From contig JAUZRS010000171.1 of assembly GCA_030950195.1 (NCBI GenBank), forward strand, positions 1 through 33,986: a stretch of DNA of 33,986 bases, read 5' to 3'. Of this stretch, positions 17,464 to 28,000 are shown piece by piece. The first letter of the stretch is position 1. Every line of letters starts with the position of its first letter. The notes below the pieces were generated by a model that saw only the letters and a program-made list of their open reading frames with translations, had not been told where the DNA came from and did not search any database. Source of the DNA: Gammaproteobacteria bacterium. GTDB lineage: Bacteria > Pseudomonadota > Gammaproteobacteria > JAUZRS01. A program made the position numbers and the translations under genes.

Positions 17464-18518
17464 ACGCCACCGAACAACTCAGCCAGCCCATCACTTCCCC
17501 AGATAATGCCAGCCAACAAGCCGCCCTAGAGCGTCAAGGCCAGCTCACCAAACCCCCAGGCTCCTTGGGCATGTTGGAGAACTTGGCCATTCGACTGGCA
17601 GCGATGCAGCACACCTCCAGCCCCGCAGTCGAGCGAATTCAGATCAGCATTTTTGCTGCCGATCATGGTATTGCCGCCCAAGGCACCTCCGCCTTTCCAC
17701 AAGCGGTGACCGGCGAAATGGTGCGCAACTTTGCCAACGGCGGCGCGGCCATCTGCGTACTCTCCCAGCAAGTCGGAGCGACACTGGAGGTGATCAACCT
17801 CGGCACCGTCAACGACCCTGGCGCTCTGACAGGCGTGATTCACACTCCCATCGCCACCAGCAGCAGCGATTTCAGCCAGCAAGCGGCCATGACTGAAGAG
17901 CAACTTGAGCTGGCATTGCAAGCGGGCTTTTCCGCCATCAAACGCGCCAAAGAGAACAACATGCAGCTCTTTATCGGCGGAGAAATGGGCATCGGTAACA
18001 CCGGCAGCGCCACCGCGCTGGCCGCCGCGCTGCTAAAACAGAACGCTCAGAGTTTGGTCGGTCCAGGCACCGGTCTGGACAACGCAGGGGTGCAGCGCAA
18101 AAGCGAACTGATCCAACTCGCCCTAGAAAAACACGCCGCGCAACTCAGCACCCCTCTGGAGATTCTGCGCCATCTGGGCGGCTTTGAAATCGCCGCACTG
18201 GTGGCCGCCTATCTGGCCGCTGCTCAACAAAAACTGCCCATCTTAGTAGACGGTTTTATCAGCTCCGTGGCGGCACTGCTGGCAGTTCAAATCAACAACG
18301 ACCTCCTGCCGTGGCTGATTTTCGCCCATCAATCCGCCGAACCGGGTCACAAAGCCGTGTTGGCCGCACTCAACGCCGAACCGCTGCTACAGCTCAATAT
18401 GCGTCTCGGTGAAGGCAGCGGCGCGGCCAGCGCCGTACCGTTGCTGCAACAGGCGTGCGCTCTACACAAGCAGATGGCCACCTTTGCCGAAGCCAGCGTC
18501 TCGGGCAAAAGTACATGA
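17460..18518 (+). CDS. cobT: Nicotinate-nucleotide--dimethylbenzimidazole phosphoribosyltransferase
   Basis: [82 protein letters not shown] overlap with cobU; start at 17460. Confidence 0.97.
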   Translation: MNATEQLSQPITSPDNASQQAALERQGQLTKPPGSLGMLENLAIRLAAMQHTSSPAVERIQISIFAADHGIAAQGTSAFPQAVTGEMVRNFANGGAAICVLSQQVGATLEVINLGTVNDPGALTGVIHTPIATSSSDFSQQAAMTEEQLELALQAGFSAIKRAKENNMQLFIGGEMGIGNTGSATALAAALLKQNAQSLVGPGTGLDNAGVQRKSELIQLALEKHAAQLSTPLEILRHLGGFEIAALVAAYLAAAQQKLPILVDGFISSVAALLAVQINNDLLPWLIFAHQSAEPGHKAVLAALNAEPLLQLNMRLGEGSGAASAVPLLQQACALHKQMATFAEASVSGKST

Positions 18519-19096
18519 AGCAAACCGTCACTCTGCTGCGTCACGGCGAGACCGTCGGCGCTGCGCGCTTTCGTGGGCGCATTGATGAGCCGCTCAGCGA
18601 GCTCGGCTGGCAGCAGATGCAGCAGGCCACAGCAGAGGGTGCATGGGATCTGATCGTCAGCTCACCCCTCTGCCGCTGTCGTGATTTTGCTCAGCAATTA
18701 GCTCAGCAAAAAGATCTTCCGCTGTTGATCAATGATGATTGGCAAGAGATGGACTTTGGGCAATGGGAGGGTAAAAGCCCCGCTGATTTGATCCAGAGCG
18801 ACCCCGAGGCACTGGAGCGATTTTGGAGCGAACCGGATCTCTTTACTCCACCAGAGGCCGAACCCTTAGCAAACTTTTCACAGCGGGTAAAAAACGGCTG
18901 GGCAACACTGCCAACAGAATACGAACGGATTTTGGTCGTCACTCACGGCGGCCCGATTAGGCTCTCTCTCTGCGCCGCCAGCGGCACACCAGACAACCAA
19001 CTGCTGCAATTTAACGCCCCGCACGCAGGCCTCACGCCCTTTTCGTTGCAACAGAGCGAAGCGGGCCCAATTCTAAAACGCTTAAAATCAGCCTAA
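18515..19096 (+). CDS. cobC: Histidine phosphatase family protein, likely alpha-ribazole phosphatase
   Basis: [47 protein letters not shown] overlap with cobT; start at 18515. Confidence 0.88.
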   Translation: MKQTVTLLRHGETVGAARFRGRIDEPLSELGWQQMQQATAEGAWDLIVSSPLCRCRDFAQQLAQQKDLPLLINDDWQEMDFGQWEGKSPADLIQSDPEALERFWSEPDLFTPPEAEPLANFSQRVKNGWATLPTEYERILVVTHGGPIRLSLCAASGTPDNQLLQFNAPHAGLTPFSLQQSEAGPILKRLKSA

Positions 19097-19830
19097 TGGC
19101 ACAATGGCACGCCCTACTCATTGCGCTGCAATTTCTCACCCGCCTGCCGGTGCCGTTTAAGATCGATTATCATGCCCGTCATATTGGCCATTCACTGCTC
19201 TACTACCCCTTGGTCGGGCTGCTGATCGGTGGGCTGCTCTGGCTCAGCGCGCTGCTTTTGCAACAGAGTGCCCTCGACAACAGCATCAGTGCCGCCCTGA
19301 TTTTAAGCCTCTGGGTGCTGCTTACGGGGGGTCTGCATCTTGATGGTTTGGCGGACAGCGCCGATGCATGGGTGGGTGGCTTGAGAGATCGGCAGCGTAC
19401 TCTGGAGATTATGAAAGACCCCAGTTGCGGCCCCATCGGGGTACTCAGCCTGCTGCTGGTGCTGCTGCTCAAGTTCACCGCCCTGCAAAGTGTGCTTGCA
19501 CAGAATCTTTGGCAAGCTCTGCTGCTCGCGCCGCTGCTGGCACGCGCCGCCTTACCGCTGCTGCTGCTCAGCACCCCCTACGTTCGTGAACAGGGTTTGG
19601 GCAGCGCGCTAAAAAGCCATCTGCCACGCCCTGCCCTGAGCGTGATGCTGGTTTTGTTGGGCAGCGCGGTGGTAATCTGGATCAGTGGGTGGTTGTTGCT
19701 GAGCTTGATTGTGCTGTTTTATCTGCTGCGCCGAGTGATGCTAAAACGCCTCGGTGGCACCACGGGCGACACCGCTGGAGCCATGGTGGAGATTTTAGAG
19801 GTTGCGGTACTGCTGATGCTGTTAAGCTGA
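19096..19830 (+). CDS. cobS: Adenosylcobinamide-GDP ribazoletransferase (cobalamin synthase)
   Basis: ALQFLTRLPVP, GGLHLDGLADSADAWVGGLRDRQRTLEIMKDPSCGPIGVLSLLLVLLLKFTAL, LGGTTGDTAGAMVEILEVAVLL. TAATG overlap with cobC. Confidence 0.97.
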   Translation: MAQWHALLIALQFLTRLPVPFKIDYHARHIGHSLLYYPLVGLLIGGLLWLSALLLQQSALDNSISAALILSLWVLLTGGLHLDGLADSADAWVGGLRDRQRTLEIMKDPSCGPIGVLSLLLVLLLKFTALQSVLAQNLWQALLLAPLLARAALPLLLLSTPYVREQGLGSALKSHLPRPALSVMLVLLGSAVVIWISGWLLLSLIVLFYLLRRVMLKRLGGTTGDTAGAMVEILEVAVLLMLLS

Positions 19831-19854
19831 AATCAGCAAAGAATCAAGAGCCAC

Positions 19855-21498
19855 TTACGGCCTCCGCACCGGCTCTGAATCCAGGGCCTGCGCCATCCGC
19901 ACCAAACCCACAAACTCAGCACGATAACCAAACAGATCCTCGCCTCGCGCCCCTTGAGCCAGCTTTAAAATATCGGCATAAGAGAACTCAGCGCTGTATT
20001 TTCCACCGCGCAACTGATCGCTAAAGGCAGCCACAGCAGAAGAAAAACGAAACCGGTCACTGCTTTTTTCCAGTGTTGGAATAATATCCGTTATCTGTAA
20101 CGGTATTTTCAGCAAGTGACTTTTTTCATCTTCGGGCAATTTGTAACGCAGGCGTAAAAAAGCCAACTCACTCTGTTTTTTTGTCCTGTTATCCGCCTTT
20201 TTTGTCGCGTAGCGCAACGGATCAATGCTGCCGCTGTTGCCCACCAAAGTGATTTCATACAGTGCCGTGACCGTATGCCCTGCGCCAATTTCACCCGCAT
20301 CCACTTTGTCATTATTAAAATCTTCCCGTTTTAACAGTCGATTTTCATAGCCGATCAGACGATACTCTTTAACCACTTCGGGATTAAACTCCAGCTGAAT
20401 TTTTACATCTTTAGCCACGGTCATCAGAGTTGAACTGACCTCATCCACCAGCACTTTACGCGCTTCGTTTAAGGTGTCGATGTAGGCGTAATTGCCGTTA
20501 CCACGATCCGCCAACTGCTCCATTAAAGCGTCGTTATAATTGCCTTGCCCCAAACCCAGCGTAGTGAGGGAGATGCCGCTTTGACGTTTACGTTCCACCA
20601 GATCCAACAGCGCATTGAAATCCACGGTGCCAACATTAAAATCACCGTCGGTGGCTAAAATAATGCGGTTAATACCGCCTTCAATAAACGCTTGCTGCGC
20701 CATTTCGTAGGCCAACTGAATGCCCGCCCCACCGTTGGTGGAACCACCCGCTTGCAGTTGGTTTAAAGCCGCACTGATTTTTCCCCACTCGTTGCCCGCC
20801 GTCGGTGGCAACACCAAACCAGAAGCACCAGCATAAACCACAATGGAAACCCGATCTTTTTCGGTCAATTGACGACTCAGCAATTTGAGGGAAGATTTAA
20901 GCAGCTCCATACTGTCACGCATCGAACCGGAAACATCCAGCAGAAACACCAAATTAGAAGCAGGCAATTTCTCCACAGGCAGATCGTACGCCTTTAAACC
21001 AATGTGCAGCAGATGATTGTTTTTATTCCACGGCGACGGCGCTATCTCTGTCGTTACGCTAAAAGGCCGCTGTTTGTCTGTTGGCAAAGGGTAATGATAG
21101 GAGAAATAGTTAATCAACTCTTCGGCTCGCAGCGCATCTTTGAGCGGCAAACGACCGTGATTTAACATCCGCCGAACGTTGCTGTAAGCGCCGCTGTCCA
21201 CATCAATACTAAAGGTGGAAACCGGCTCAACACGGCTTAATTTAATCGGGTTACTCTCGACATGAGCGTAATTTTCCCGATTGACCTCAACAGGAGAAAT
21301 CGGCATGGAGTACGACTCAGCTTGCATCATCGGCGTACTGAGCATTTGCGGCATCGCTCGCATTTTTTTAGCCACAGAGGTATCGGCCTTGTGCTGCACC
21401 CGCTGCGCGGCGTCCTGTTGCGGCGTTGAACATGAAAACAACACCAAACCCAAGAAGAGCATTGTCACGATGGAAATTAAATTTTGTTGTATCTGCAT
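19855..21498 (-). CDS. VWA domain-containing lipoprotein (YfbK-like)
   Basis: Lipobox LVLFSCSTPQ; VSTFSIDVDSGAYSNVRRMLNHGRLP; LVFLLDVSGSM (MIDAS DxSxS); C-terminal YADILKLAQGARGEDLFGYRAEFVGLVRMAQAL. Confidence 0.9.
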   Translation of the reverse strand: MQIQQNLISIVTMLFLGLVLFSCSTPQQDAAQRVQHKADTSVAKKMRAMPQMLSTPMMQAESYSMPISPVEVNRENYAHVESNPIKLSRVEPVSTFSIDVDSGAYSNVRRMLNHGRLPLKDALRAEELINYFSYHYPLPTDKQRPFSVTTEIAPSPWNKNNHLLHIGLKAYDLPVEKLPASNLVFLLDVSGSMRDSMELLKSSLKLLSRQLTEKDRVSIVVYAGASGLVLPPTAGNEWGKISAALNQLQAGGSTNGGAGIQLAYEMAQQAFIEGGINRIILATDGDFNVGTVDFNALLDLVERKRQSGISLTTLGLGQGNYNDALMEQLADRGNGNYAYIDTLNEARKVLVDEVSSTLMTVAKDVKIQLEFNPEVVKEYRLIGYENRLLKREDFNNDKVDAGEIGAGHTVTALYEITLVGNSGSIDPLRYATKKADNRTKKQSELAFLRLRYKLPEDEKSHLLKIPLQITDIIPTLEKSSDRFRFSSAVAAFSDQLRGGKYSAEFSYADILKLAQGARGEDLFGYRAEFVGLVRMAQALDSEPVRRP

Positions 21499-21522
21499 AT
21501 TAAAAACCCGCTCAATGATTAT

Positions 21523-21963
21523 TTAATTCACCTGCAACCAAAACGTCACCGGCCCGTCGTTGCAAAGGCTCACCTGCATATCGGCACCGAATATTCCGCT
21601 GGCCAATTTAGGCTGTTTTTTTGCCGCCGCTTGCAGTAAAAAATGGAACAAATGCTTGCCCTTTTCTGGGGGTGCCGCAGCAGCAAAACTGGGGCGGCGG
21701 CCTTTAGCGGTGTTGGCCGCCAAGGTGAACTGCGGCACCAACAGCAGACCGCCCTCAATCTCCTGCAAGGAGAGGTTCATCCGATCCTCTTCGTCAGCAA
21801 ACAGGCGATAGCTCAAAATGCGCTCCAGTAAGCGCGTCGCCTCGGTCTCACTGTCCTCTTTTTCCACCCCGATCAACGCCAAAATACCCTGCTCAATTTG
21901 ACCAACACACGCCCCATCCACCACCACCTGCGCGTGTGTCACTCGTTGCAACAACGCAATCAT
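21523..21963 (-). CDS. dtd: D-aminoacyl-tRNA deacylase
   Basis: MIALLQRVTHAQVVVDGACVGQIEQGILALIGVE...LLLVPQFTLAANTAKGRRPSFAAAAPPE...GIFGADMQVSLCNDGPVTFWL. Confidence 0.96.
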   Translation of the reverse strand: MIALLQRVTHAQVVVDGACVGQIEQGILALIGVEKEDSETEATRLLERILSYRLFADEEDRMNLSLQEIEGGLLLVPQFTLAANTAKGRRPSFAAAAPPEKGKHLFHFLLQAAAKKQPKLASGIFGADMQVSLCNDGPVTFWLQVN

Positions 21964-22910
21964 TTAAGCCGCCCGGCCATCTGATTGGTGGCACGCACCA
22001 ACGCATCCACAATGCCCGTTTCTAATGCGGAGTGACCCGCATCGGCAATAATATTCAGCTCTGCCTCTGGCCACGCTTGATGCAGCTCAATGGCTTGATC
22101 CACAGGGCAAACCATATCGTAACGACCATGCACAATCACTCCAGGAATGCCGCTTAATTTAGCGGCGTTCTTCACCAATTGATTGGGCTTTAAATAACAG
22201 TCGTTCATAAAATAATCACACTCAATGCGCGCCAAACTGAGCGCCACATACGGATTAGAGAAATGCTGTACCACCGCCGGATTGGGGTGCAAATTGGAGC
22301 TGCATCCTTCCCACACCGACCACGCTTTGGCCGCCGCCATGCGCGCCACCTCATCTTCGGAAAAGAGCCGTTTATGGTACGCCGAAAGCAAATCACCACG
22401 TTCTTCTACAGGAATAGGCGCGATAAAATCCTGCCAAAACTCAGGGAATATACGGCTCGCACCCTCTTGATAAAACCACTGAATGTCTTGCTGACGACAG
22501 AGAAAAATACCGCGCAGAATCAGACCCAGCACCCTCTCAGGATGCGTTTGCGCGTAGGCCAGCGCCAAGGTCGAACCCCACGAACCACCAAACACCAGCC
22601 AGTTTTCAATCTTCAAATGGCTGCGAATCTGTTCGATGTCTCTCACCAAATCCCACGTGGTGTTGGCGTACAAGCTGGCATGAGGTGCAGAAAGGCCACA
22701 ACCGCGCTGATCAAACAAAATAATCCGGTAGACATCGGGATCAAAAAAACGCGCATGAAACGCCTCACAACCCGCCCCCGGGCCGCCGTGTAGAAACAGC
22801 ACCGGAATGCCATCGGCACGCCCGTACTCTCGCAGGTGCAAAATATGATCACCGCCAACGGGCAGTGAATGTTTTACATACTCTTGAATCTCTGCAAACA
22901 AACTCAACAT
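21960..22910 (-). CDS. pip: Prolyl aminopeptidase (alpha/beta hydrolase)
   Basis: VLFLHGGPGAGCEAFHARFFDPDVYRIILFDQRGCGLSAPHA, WLVFGGSWGSTLALAYAQTHPERV, VIVHGRYDMVCPVDQA, DAGHSALE. Likely start is Met at 22910. Confidence 0.95.
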   Translation of the reverse strand: MLSLFAEIQEYVKHSLPVGGDHILHLREYGRADGIPVLFLHGGPGAGCEAFHARFFDPDVYRIILFDQRGCGLSAPHASLYANTTWDLVRDIEQIRSHLKIENWLVFGGSWGSTLALAYAQTHPERVLGLILRGIFLCRQQDIQWFYQEGASRIFPEFWQDFIAPIPVEERGDLLSAYHKRLFSEDEVARMAAAKAWSVWEGCSSNLHPNPAVVQHFSNPYVALSLARIECDYFMNDCYLKPNQLVKNAAKLSGIPGVIVHGRYDMVCPVDQAIELHQAWPEAELNIIADAGHSALETGIVDALVRATNQMAGRLK

Positions 22911-23071
22911 AAGGCCTCTCTCCTTCAAATAGTCCTACTGATCTTCAACCCAACGTCATAGGAAAAGCAAGTCCCCAACCTCACTGAGCATAGACAAAAC
23001 CCTGCCAGCAACAGCATCAAACGAACCACTGCCCCAAATACACCCCAAAATGGATATAAAAAATCAACATT

Positions 23072-23089
23072 TGTAGGAAAAATCCTACA
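23072..23089. promoter_or_regulatory. GacA-box-like palindrome (candidate upstream activating sequence of the sRNA)
   Basis: TGTAGG-AAAAAT-CCTACA: perfect 18-nt dyad with the geometry of the GacA UAS (TGTAAG-N6-CTTACA), about 70-90 nt upstream of a TATAAC -10-like hexamer at 23159-23164. Confidence 0.55.
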
Positions 23090-23170
23090 AAAACTAGCGA
23101 GTTTTACCACAAGAAAACATCAACATTCTCTGTATCCCCTTTCCTAGCAGAGTGGCACTATAACTCCATC

Positions 23171-23334
23171 GCTGGGGATCAGCGATAAGGACCCACACTG
23201 ACAAGGAGTCACGAGTATCAACCCACTCGGTTAATACTCACAAGGATGTACTAGGAATCCACGGATCTTACTCTTATTCACCTCCTGCCCTATGGCAGTG
23301 GCCTCGATCAAGGAATGACTGAGGTCTTTTTTTT
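23171..23334 (+). ncRNA. Candidate CsrA/RsmA-sequestering sRNA (RsmX/Y/Z- or CsrB/C-like); 5' end approximate
   Basis: No credible CDS. Seven GGA motifs (23176, 23189, 23205, 23244, 23254, 23263, 23312). GGA lies in the loops of CGCTG-GGGAT-CAGCG, TGAC-AAGGA-GTCA and TCA-AGGAA-TGA. ACAAGGATGT at 23240-23249 matches the core of the published CsrA SELEX consensus RUACARGGAUGU. It ends in a Rho-independent terminator. Confidence 0.65.
23302..23334 (+). terminator. Rho-independent terminator ending the candidate sRNA
   Basis: CCTCGATCAAGGAATGACTGAGG stem-loop (one A-C mismatch and one G-U pair), then TC and T8. Confidence 0.7.
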
Positions 23335-23393
23335 GCCTGCTGTTTTTACCTCCATCACTTGCCAGCCCATTCACGCAACGGTATCGTGCCGCA

Positions 23394-24137
23394 ATGCACA
23401 GCCTTCCAAACCACCCCTTTCCCAAAAATTTGTTGCGCCCCTTCGGTGAAGCGATTTCCGATTTTGATATGATTCGTGAGGGCGACCGTATTTTGATCGG
23501 CCTCTCTGGTGGAAAAGATTCACTCTCGCTGTTGCACCTGCTGAAACGGCTGCAACAACGCGCACCGGTTCGTTTTGAGTTGGCTGCCATCACCATCGAC
23601 CCACAAACCGCGGACTTTGACCCCAGCCCCCTGATCCCGTATCTCAAAGCACAAAAAATTGATTATCATTATCAACCCTACGCCATCGAAACCTTAGCGC
23701 AAAAACATCTGGGCAAAAAATCCTACTGCGCCTTTTGCTCGCGTCTCAAACGGGGCAAAATCTATCAAATCGCACGAGAGCAAGGCTACAATGTCATTGC
23801 CCTAGGGCAACATCTGGATGATCTGGCGGAAAGTTTTTTAATGTCCGCCTTCTTTAATGGCCAACTGCAAACCATGAAAGCCCACTACCGCAACGACGAC
23901 GGTGACCTACGCATCATTCGACCGCTGGTCTATTGCCGTGAACAGCAATTGGCAGACTTTGCTCAAATGGCTAAATTGCCGGTGATTGCCGAAAACTGTC
24001 CCGCCTGTTTCTCCAAACCTCAGCAACGCCAACGGATGAAACAGCTGCTGGCCAAACAAGCAGCACAACACCCGACGCTGTTTAAACATCTGCGCCACAC
24101 TCTGCAACCATTGATGAACCCCAGCGAGACCTCTTAA
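23394..24137 (+). CDS. ttcA: TtcA-like PP-loop tRNA 2-thiocytidine biosynthesis ATPase
   Basis: EGDRILIGLSGGKDSLSLLHLLKRLQ (PP-loop), KSYCAFCSRLKRGKIYQIA (CxxC), ALGQHLDDLAESFLM, IIRPLVYCREQQLADFA, ENCPACFSKPQQRQRM. Confidence 0.85.
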   Translation: MHSLPNHPFPKNLLRPFGEAISDFDMIREGDRILIGLSGGKDSLSLLHLLKRLQQRAPVRFELAAITIDPQTADFDPSPLIPYLKAQKIDYHYQPYAIETLAQKHLGKKSYCAFCSRLKRGKIYQIAREQGYNVIALGQHLDDLAESFLMSAFFNGQLQTMKAHYRNDDGDLRIIRPLVYCREQQLADFAQMAKLPVIAENCPACFSKPQQRQRMKQLLAKQAAQHPTLFKHLRHTLQPLMNPSETS

Positions 24138-25016
24138 ATGCACGCCTTTTTACTCAAGACCCTGTTAAAAAGTATCGCCCTGTTGCCATTGCCCCTCAAT
24201 CATCTTCTGGGTCGTCTATTGGGAGAGCTGCTTTGGTTGCTGCCCAGCCGCAATAAACGAGTGAGCTTAATCAATATTCGCCTCTGTTATCCTGAAAAAA
24301 GCCGACAATGGCAGCAAAAACTGGCCAAACAGAGCCTGATCGAATCCAGCAAAATGCTGACGGAAACCGCCGCCATTTGGAACTGGAGCAGCAAACGGCT
24401 GCTAAAACTGGTCAAACAGACCTCGGGAGAAGAGCATCTACTCAAGGCTCAAGCCGCCAACAAGGGACTGATTATTGTCGCGCCCCACATTGGCACTTGG
24501 GAATTGATCGGTGTTTACCTCTGCGCTCAACAACCACTGACCATGATGTTTCACCCTGCAAAAACCGCCGCCTTAACGCCTATTATGTTGCAAGCACGAG
24601 AACGTTTTGGCGGCAAAACCACCCCCACCGATACCAGCGGAGTCAGAACCCTGTTGCGTACCTTGGCTAAGGGTGAGTCCATTAGCCTGTTACCCGACCA
24701 AGAACCCAGCCAAGGCGGAGGTGTTTTCAGCCCCTTTTTTAACATTCCCGCCAGCACCATGACTCTGCTCTCACGTCTGGCACGGAAAAAAAAGACCCCC
24801 ACTGTCTTCGTCTTTATGGAACGCCTGCCCAAAGGTCAGGGGTATCACCTGCACTGGCTGCCCATTGATGATCGTCTTTATGATACTGATCCGATCATCT
24901 CCGCCACCGCCGTCAATGCCGCCGTAGAGCAGTGTATTGCCCTCAAGCCAAGCCAATACCTCTGGAGCTACAAACGCTTTCGGCAACGCCCTGAGGGCGA
25001 ACCGCCCCTCTATTAA
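24138..25016 (+). CDS. Lipid A biosynthesis lauroyl/myristoyl acyltransferase family (LpxL/HtrB-like)
   Basis: LPLPLNHLLGRLLGELLWLLPSRNKRVSLINIRLCYPE, LIIVAPHIGTWELIGVYL (HxxxxE), LLPDQEPSQGGGVFSPFF. Confidence 0.9.
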   Translation: MHAFLLKTLLKSIALLPLPLNHLLGRLLGELLWLLPSRNKRVSLINIRLCYPEKSRQWQQKLAKQSLIESSKMLTETAAIWNWSSKRLLKLVKQTSGEEHLLKAQAANKGLIIVAPHIGTWELIGVYLCAQQPLTMMFHPAKTAALTPIMLQARERFGGKTTPTDTSGVRTLLRTLAKGESISLLPDQEPSQGGGVFSPFFNIPASTMTLLSRLARKKKTPTVFVFMERLPKGQGYHLHWLPIDDRLYDTDPIISATAVNAAVEQCIALKPSQYLWSYKRFRQRPEGEPPLY

Positions 25017-25045
25017 TCTACCCCTCTTTTCTGAAAGGTAAACAT

Positions 25046-28000
25046 GTGAACGCCATAATCGACTGGTTCGCCCGCAACGCCGTCGCCGCCAATTTACTCA
25101 TGTTGGTGATCGTGGTTGCCGGAGCTTTAAGCCTACCCCAGACCCGCAAAGAGACCATTCCCACCGTCTCGCTGGACATGATCACCATCAATGTCTTCTA
25201 CCCAGGTGCTTCTGCGGAAGAGGTAGAACGAGGTGTTTGTGTGCGTCTGGAAGAGGCGGTGCATGATCTGGAGGGGATCAAAAAAATGACCTCATCGGCC
25301 ACCGAAGGGGTCTGCATGGTGTTGCTGGAAATGACAATCAATTACGACATTTCACGCCTGTTAGACGACGTTAAATCCCGCGTGGATAACCTCACCACGC
25401 TGCCCAAAGAAGCAGAAACGCCCGCCATCCGTGAGATTGCGATCAAAAACCGCGCTCTGAGTGTGGCGGTCTCTGGAGCAACGGACGAGGCAAGCCTAAA
25501 ACGCCTCGGCCAACGGATACGAGATCAACTGGCGGATCTGCCCAGCGTCACCCAAGTGGAACTCTCTGGGGTACGCGACTATGAAATCAGCATCGAAGTC
25601 AGTGAAGCGGCGCTGCAACAATACGGCCTCAGCCTCGACGAAATCGCCAACGCCATCCGCCAACGTTCACTGAGTCTGCCTGCGGGCAGCCTGAAAACCG
25701 CCAGCGGTGAACGACTGCTGCGCATCAAAGGCCAGCTCTACAACGGTGAACAATTCAGTCAATTGGTGATCCGCAGCCACGCCGACGGCAGCCGCCTACT
25801 GCTGGGTGACGTGGCTGAGGTGCGTGACGGCTTTGAAGAGGATGCCAAACGCTCGTTTTTCAACGGTCAAAACAGCGTCCTATTGCAAGTCTACCGAGTC
25901 GGCAATCAGAGCATTTTGCAAATTTCCAAAGAGGTTCACGACTTCGTCGAACAAACCGCGCTGCCCGAAGGCCTGCAGCTCACCATCTGGCGCGACAGCT
26001 CAGAATATTTTAAAGGCCGCATGAATCTGCTGCTGCGCAACGCCGTCACCGGCCTGACCTTGGTCTTTTTTATTCTGGTGCTGTTTCTGCGTTTTCGTCT
26101 CGCCTTTTGGGTCAGTTTGGGTATCCCCATCTCCTTTATGGGCGCATTTATGTTTCTGCCAGGGCTGGATGCTTCCATCAATATGATCTCCATGTTCGCC
26201 TTTATTTTGGTGCTCGGGATCGTGGTGGACGACGCCATCGTGGTGGGCGAACACATCCACATTCGGCAAAAAGAGCTGGGAGACAATCTGCAAGGGGCGA
26301 TTCAGGGCGCACAAGAGGTGGCCAAGCCGGTGATTTTTGCTGTGCTCACCAGTGTGGTGGCCTTTATGCCGATGCTGACGCTGCCAGGTGCCAACGGCAA
26401 ACTGTGGGGGATCATTCCCACCGTGGTCATTCTCACCCTGCTCTTCTCCTTACTGGAGTCGTTGATTATTTTGCCCGCTCATCTGGGCAAGATGAAAATG
26501 CAGCAACCACCGCCAAAACAGGGCGGCGGCATCGGCGCTTTTTTAGCACGGTTGCAGCGGCGCTTTTCGCTCGGTCTGGAAGGTTTTATCCGCCGTTTTT
26601 ATCAACCCCTACTGGAAGCGGCACTCAAATGGCGCTACCTGACCGTGGCAATTTTTATCAGCGGTCTGATGCTGATCGGCTCCGTGGTGGCCGGAGGTTA
26701 TCTAAAGCTGGTGTTTTTCCCTGCCATCGAAGGTAACTACGCCATCGCCAGTCTGACGATGCCGCAAGGCAGCACCTTGGAACAGACCGAAACCGCCCTC
26801 AACCGCATTGAAAAAGCCGCCCTAAAACTGCAAACAGAGCTGCGTGACCCCAACGGCAACCAGACCATCGTCCATATTCTTACCAGTCTCGGTGAGCAGC
26901 CAATGACCGAACGCAACGCACGCATGGATCAGCGCGGCACCCATCTTGGTGAAGTCGCTCTGGAACTGTCCCCTTCCGAAAACCGCAAACTGAGCACCGA
27001 GGAGATCGGCAAACGCTGGCGCACCTTGGCCGGTGACATTGCCGATGCCAGTAAACTCAATTTTAGCGCCTCCATGCGCCACTCCGGTAAAGCAGTGGAT
27101 GTGGAGTTGAGTGGCCCCGACCTCGTCATTCTAAAACAGCTCAGCCAGCAGGTGCGCCTCAAGCTGACCCACTATCCGGGAGTAGAAGAGATTGAAGACT
27201 CCTTTAAAATCGGCAAACAGGAGATTCAACTGCAACTGCGTCCGGGAGCTGAGCAGCTTGGCTTGACCCTGCAAGATCTGGCACGACAGGTTCGGCAAGG
27301 GTTTTACGGCGAAGAGGTGCAGCGCATTCAACGAGGGCGTGATGAAGTTCGGGTGATGCTGCGTTACCCCCTCGAACAGCGCCGCTCCATCAGCGATCTT
27401 GAGGCGATGCAGATCCGCCTCAAAGACGGTCGTGAACTGCCTTTTGTGGTGGTGGCCCGCGCCCAACTGCGCCAAGGGCCGCAGGAGATTCAGCGCCGTG
27501 ATCGTCGCCGCATCGTCAATGTCACCGCCGATGTGGACAGTGAAACCGGCGACAGCAGCGCCATTCTCAAAGAATTAAAAGAGAGCGTGCTGCCCGAACT
27601 GCTGCAAAACCACCCCGAGGTGCGTTTTTCTCTGGAAGGTCAAGCCCGCGAGCAGCGCGAAACGATGGCCACCTTGGGGCGCGGTTTTCTGCTGGCGCTG
27701 CTGGCTATTTATGCCCTGATGGCAATCCCGTTTCGCTCCTACGCGCAACCGCTGATTATTATGTCGGCGATTCCTTTTGGGCTGGTGGGTGCGGTGGTGG
27801 GGCATCTGCTGCTGGGTAAAGCCTTGAGCGTTTTATCCTTGACCGGCATGGTGGCCGTAGCGGGGGTGGTGGTGAACGATAATCTGGTGCTGGTGGATCA
27901 CATCAACCGCGCCCGTGAACGGGGAGAAGAGCTGTTTGCAGCGGTACGAAATGCCGGTGTGGCACGTTTTCGCCCCATTATTCTCACCTCGCTGACCACC

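Noticed and set aside
23231-23647. 138-aa minus-strand ORF covering the pip-ttcA intergenic region and ttcA 5' end
   Set aside because: Antisense to the ttcA-like gene, has no recognisable motif, and overlaps the structured GGA-rich region that is better explained as an sRNA.
26000-27805. Antisense and alternate-frame ORFs inside the RND permease (26000-26314, 26107-26736, 27131-27475, etc.)
   Set aside because: Shadow ORFs of a strong 1049-aa CDS.
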